A stretch of 64,000 bases of DNA. Origin: Lunularia cruciata. Its lineage: Eukaryota > Streptophyta > Marchantiopsida > Lunulariales > Lunulariaceae. Positions 60,528-64,000 of this stretch are shown here, one piece after another. How positions within the stretch are numbered: the first letter of the stretch is position 1; each line of letters opens with the position of its first letter. The position numbers and the translations under genes were made by a program. Under the pieces are notes generated by a model. The model had not been told where the DNA came from, made no database searches, and was given only the letters and a program-made list of their open reading frames with translations. The DNA is taken from assembly GCA_948567375.1 (NCBI GenBank), contig OX419755.1, forward strand, positions 57,175,945 through 57,239,944, read 5' to 3'.

Positions 60528-61704
60528 TTACTGTAACCTGACTTCATACCATTGTATGGAGCCTAGTCCCCCACCAAGATCTAGCTCACAAGCTGACTCT
60601 ACAAGATAAGACACCACATCGTCTAAACTATCAAACCTTGCCAAATCTTCTGGTAACTCATTCCCTGGCCATTTAACAAGCCATGACTTCAATTTCTCGC
60701 GCAACTCACTTTCGTTAACAAACTCTTCTTCTTCACCAGGTTCCATCACCACATAGGTCTCCGTATCCTCATATAGTAATGAGCGGCCACCCCTTGCAAC
60801 AATCTGGTAGTGATATAGAGCAATATTAGGGAAGACCTTTCGGGCCAAGGAAAACTTGAACAGAAGAGAATCAGAGGCGCAAGAACTAGCTTCGTCATTC
60901 CAGCCTGAACTGAGCTGTTTCAAAATGACTCAAGTCATTTTGAAATACAGAATCGAGGAGAATCGATGAAAATTAAACTTTCACGAAAGATGATTTACTA
61001 CGTCTACGAAGGTCCTTATCATTCTTCCCGTATTAACCCTGAGTTTCTAATCACCGGCAGGCCAGCATAGACTATCGCATGGCGGATAGTCAAATTCCAG
61101 AGGGATGACAAATACAACAATACGCAATAAGCCCCAATTCAGGCTTCAACGAATTTTTACTACCTAAGTGTTTCAGGAATTACAGACCACGGAAACTTGA
61201 CTGAAGTTCGAGGGCGACCAAATACTCGAAAGTCTCGTCCCTCCTTGCAGTCTGAATTCCAAAGCTGTCAGGTGGACTAAATCTGCAGTAAGCAAAAGGA
61301 AATGAACATAGAGTCACAAAATTCGCTGGATTCAACTTCTTTGCTGGAATCACGGGATTCAAAAAGTTGCACAGAAGATTACGTTGTTTTAGAGGAGTGG
61401 ACGTCAGTAATGCGATCCGAATGATTTCACTTTGTCATGGATAAAATATCAGACAGCTCAGAACTCAAATCCTACATAAGCGCACTTTGTTTCCCCCTCC
61501 GTGTTGAGGAGAAGTTGTGGCGCAAATCATTCGGGAATCCAAAGAGAAATAAGGTAATAAGTTACTTGAACTATATTCGTTTCTCGCGAACCGTCGGGTA
61601 CGCGCGTAGCCTGAACCATAGTTTCTCGTTCTCCCAGCACAATTGACACAGCCCCCAGCAGCAGCAGCAGCAGCAGCACTGTCGAGACGGCAAAGAAGAG
61701 ACAT
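60528..61704 (-). CDS. CRR7: CRR7 (NDH complex assembly factor), exon 2 certain, exon 1 tentative
   Basis: The conserved domain lies in one minus-strand exon ending at TGA 60528-60530. It reads [57 protein letters not shown] and [10 protein letters not shown], a clear match to CHLORORESPIRATORY REDUCTION 7, a stromal protein needed to assemble plastid NDH. The exon probably begins at an acceptor at 60904 or 60803 (ctaccag with a ctaat branch-like site). A likely first exon is 61704-61566: MSLLCRLDS, a run of Ala from a GCT repeat, then Arg-rich and acid-poor sequence, as in a transit peptide, with donor gtaact in the phase that suits the 60904 acceptor. That model gives about 171 residues. 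The gene faces RPS13 tail to tail. Exon 1 and the acceptor choice need transcript support. Confidence 0.75.
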
Positions 61705-64000
61705 GGAGCCCAAGTCAAGATGAACCCGGATACACTATCAACGGGTGCTTGCACACACCCAGCCCAGTCAAATCTATCAGTCGTTTTTCATTCTTCCATC
61801 AGGCCGATGTCCACTTCCTGTGAATTTTCACGCGCGAATTCTCGCGGCTTCGTTATCCAGAGTGCGGGCAATGCCTCAAGGACTTGTCAAAACAGACTAA
61901 AAGATTCGTTGACCGGAAGCGAATCTTTCTTGCAAGGAACAAATCGGAGTCACCTGTCTGCTTTGAAGAGTTTAGCACACTCTTAGGAATATTGCAACAT
62001 GGTAGGAAGGCGACCTCGTGTGAAGGAAGGGAAGAACCCGTCAAGGAAAAGACATAGTGGATAAAATGGTGCTAAATCCCAATAGAATCGGGAAGAGTAA
62101 GAGGAATCTGCAATACAATATTTAAAATGCTATGCACGTCTACTAACAACTAGGGCACCCGAGGAAACAACCTAGTGTGATTGTTTCCGCACCGGCCATC
62201 GCTCTATGAGTTTGTATTGTCTAATTTCTTTTTATAAAATATGAGAATGAAAGTGACATATTAATATTTAAAATGATATACACCTTTGCAGCGCACGCTA
62301 TATGAACATTGTCTAAAATATTTATAAATATGAAGATTAAAGTGCTATATTTAATATTTAAAATGATGTACACCTTTGCATTCTTTTGAGAAATATGTAG
62401 GAGGAAGCTCATCCATCACTCCTAGAGGAACAAAGAGGTTAACTCCATGGTGTTTTAATTTTAAGCTTTGCAGAATTCCGTTAACATTTGATGGACACCA
62501 GTAAACGTAAACAGTGGGTTTCAGATTTAAAAAGATGTTTTTGAATTAAAATGAAATATATTTAGTAAGTTTCAGGACACGTCGTAGCAAAAGTACCACA
62601 TGTAGAAGGACTTGTTACATTATACGTGGATATGAGATTTCCCACTAATATGTTACTAAATATTTATAGGAATTCTAGGGGTTTAATAACCCGTACAACT
62701 TTTACATGTCTCGATTCAAATTGCGAGTAAAAGCTTTAGATAATTCCGTCAGGTACCCATAAATTTCTTTATTAACGACTAGGGGTATTCACAAATTTAA
62801 CATCGAAACTCACTGCTATATATGCCCTATACTACTTAGAGACCTTGTCTGTTACCGCATCGCTCATCCAAGAGGATGCATGACTATTTTGTTCAACAGT
62901 ACACACGTGTAGTATCAATAACACAATATCAATATTGTCATCTGATCATTTAAAACCAAGAGGATGTGTGATCAATTTATTCAACATTACATCACGTGTA
63001 GGGTCAATAATCACAAAATCAATTATTATTATCCGATCATTTGAACCAAGTACAAATCTGCACTGATTCATATGATCAGGTTAAATAACAACCACAATAT
63101 CAGTTATTGTCATCTTGAACCAAATACATTGACTTGTATGGTTGGGTAAGTATACCAGCGCCTCCTTCCAGCAAAGTATCCACTTTCCCATTGCAACAAG
63201 ATGTAAACAATCTTTACATCGGAAAAAAGGCGACCGCGTAGGAAAAATGATCTTTACATCAAGGGAATCTTTTTGTTGGAGGAATATAGTAAGCAGATTT
63301 CAAGCATGTTTGGCGATCCTCCCTTTCTACTGTTGTTTGTTGATCTGTTGCAGATTTCAAGCATGCGTGGCGATCCTCCCTTTCTTACTGTCATCAAACA
63401 ACTATTGCCATTATGAATCCCCATACTCTTATGCTATGGAGGGTATTCTCTATCTGTATACATACTCACCTCCAACCGCGTGTTACCAATTTTAATGGAT
63501 GTAGTCTTGTTTGGTAATCATTAAAACGGGTACCTCAAAAATGGTTACAAGAGGAGGCTCAAACTCAAGGTTGGGATCGGCAAACATCTTTGTTCAGGAT
63601 CAAATTATGGAAACCTTCGTTCTTTGGTGGAAACCTTATCAACTTATGAGTTGAGTCCAACTTATGAAACCTGTGCCGGTGATGTTTACTAATCCCAAAC
63701 AACACCAGAAGGTAATAAATGTCTGATTTTCTAAAAGAGCGAGAAGATTCTTTAAATAAACTTCAGATTCGTTGTTATCATGATAAATTTAAGGGTTTGA
63801 GAGTGAACCTCATAGTGGGAATCTTTTGAAGGTTGGAAGAGCAAATGATACGCATCAACATATCATCAATACAAGTAAACAATTTGAGATAAAGTTCGAT
63901 ATAGAAGGAGAATATGATTAATGATCTTGTCCGATTTCAAGCATAAGATTCTTTTTATTTTTTCATCCATGAAACAACCATCTTAATTAGATCTTAATAA
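61705..64000. other. AT-rich stretch with no supported gene
   Basis: No coding frame with a domain. A 40-bp tandem duplication (63293-63333 and 63350-63391, containing tggcgatcctccctttct) is clear. Two copies of the aaggcgacc motif occur near 62005 and 63229. The CRR7 promoter should lie just right of 61704. Confidence 0.45.
63293..63391 (+). repeat. Tandem duplication of about 41 bp, 57-bp period
   Basis: The two copies begin gcagatttcaagcatg and continue through tggcgatcctccctttct; they differ by a few bases. Confidence 0.75.

Noticed and set aside
61527..61754. Frame with a run of leucines resembling a membrane segment
   Set aside because: The Leu run comes from reading the GCT/CAG trinucleotide repeat in another frame; the Ala frame fits a CRR7 transit peptide better.
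1..64000. CRISPR arrays, bacterial operons, rRNA genes or intact viral genomes
   Set aside because: No regularly spaced short repeats, no prokaryotic gene organisation and no rRNA sequence were seen; the genes are spliced and of plant type.

Overview
This window is nuclear DNA from a land plant. Four spliced nuclear genes of plant type are scattered through AT-rich sequence that is otherwise mostly decayed retrotransposons. Three of the gene products look plastid-directed: a PHR2-type photolyase-like protein, plastid ribosomal protein S13 and the NDH assembly factor CRR7. The fourth is LIP5/VTA1, an ESCRT-pathway cofactor. CRR7 argues against lineages that lost plastid NDH, such as Pinaceae. 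The gene style, AT-richness and mix of Ty3, Ty1 and LINE-like elements suggest a bryophyte, perhaps a moss. That placement is an inference I hold only weakly.

Layout. 1-5.6 kb: AT-rich, no gene seen. 5.7-9.0 kb (minus): PHR2, four exons, with an unexplained same-strand ORF in its first intron. 11-14.4 kb (plus): decayed LINE-like reverse transcriptase element. 15-20 kb: AT-rich, with a 486-bp inverted-repeat element flanked by TA. 20.5-41.8 kb: a nest of retroelements. The outermost is an old plus-strand Ty3/gypsy element: gag at 23.1-24.5 kb, linker at 37.6-38.3 kb, RT to integrase at 38.9-41.7 kb, ending in a PHD-finger-like cysteine cluster. Inside it lie a minus-strand Ty1/copia element, a minus-strand chromovirus (25750-31351, 5-bp target duplication tatag), a truncated relative of that chromovirus (36.2-37.5 kb), and three copies of another LTR family. 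41.8-47.2 kb: AT-rich. 47.2-51.0 kb (minus): LIP5, six exons. 51-57.4 kb: AT-rich, with a 58-bp perfect palindrome and a 34-bp hairpin. 57.4-58.6 kb (plus): RPS13, three exons. 60.5-61.7 kb (minus): CRR7. The rest is AT-rich.

Most notable signals: (1) all three LTR copies of the chromovirus family keep a perfect three-unit heat-shock element (GAAnnTTCnnGAA) upstream of a TATAAATA box, suggesting a heat-responsive retrotransposon comparable in principle to Arabidopsis ONSEN; (2) the older Ty3 element ends in a PHD-finger-like cluster rather than a chromodomain; (3) the chromovirus integrase has Lys where the catalytic Glu is expected, so this copy is probably dead even if its LTR is still responsive. 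Exon boundaries were worked out by hand from GT/AG signals and protein similarity recalled for the families; no search was run.
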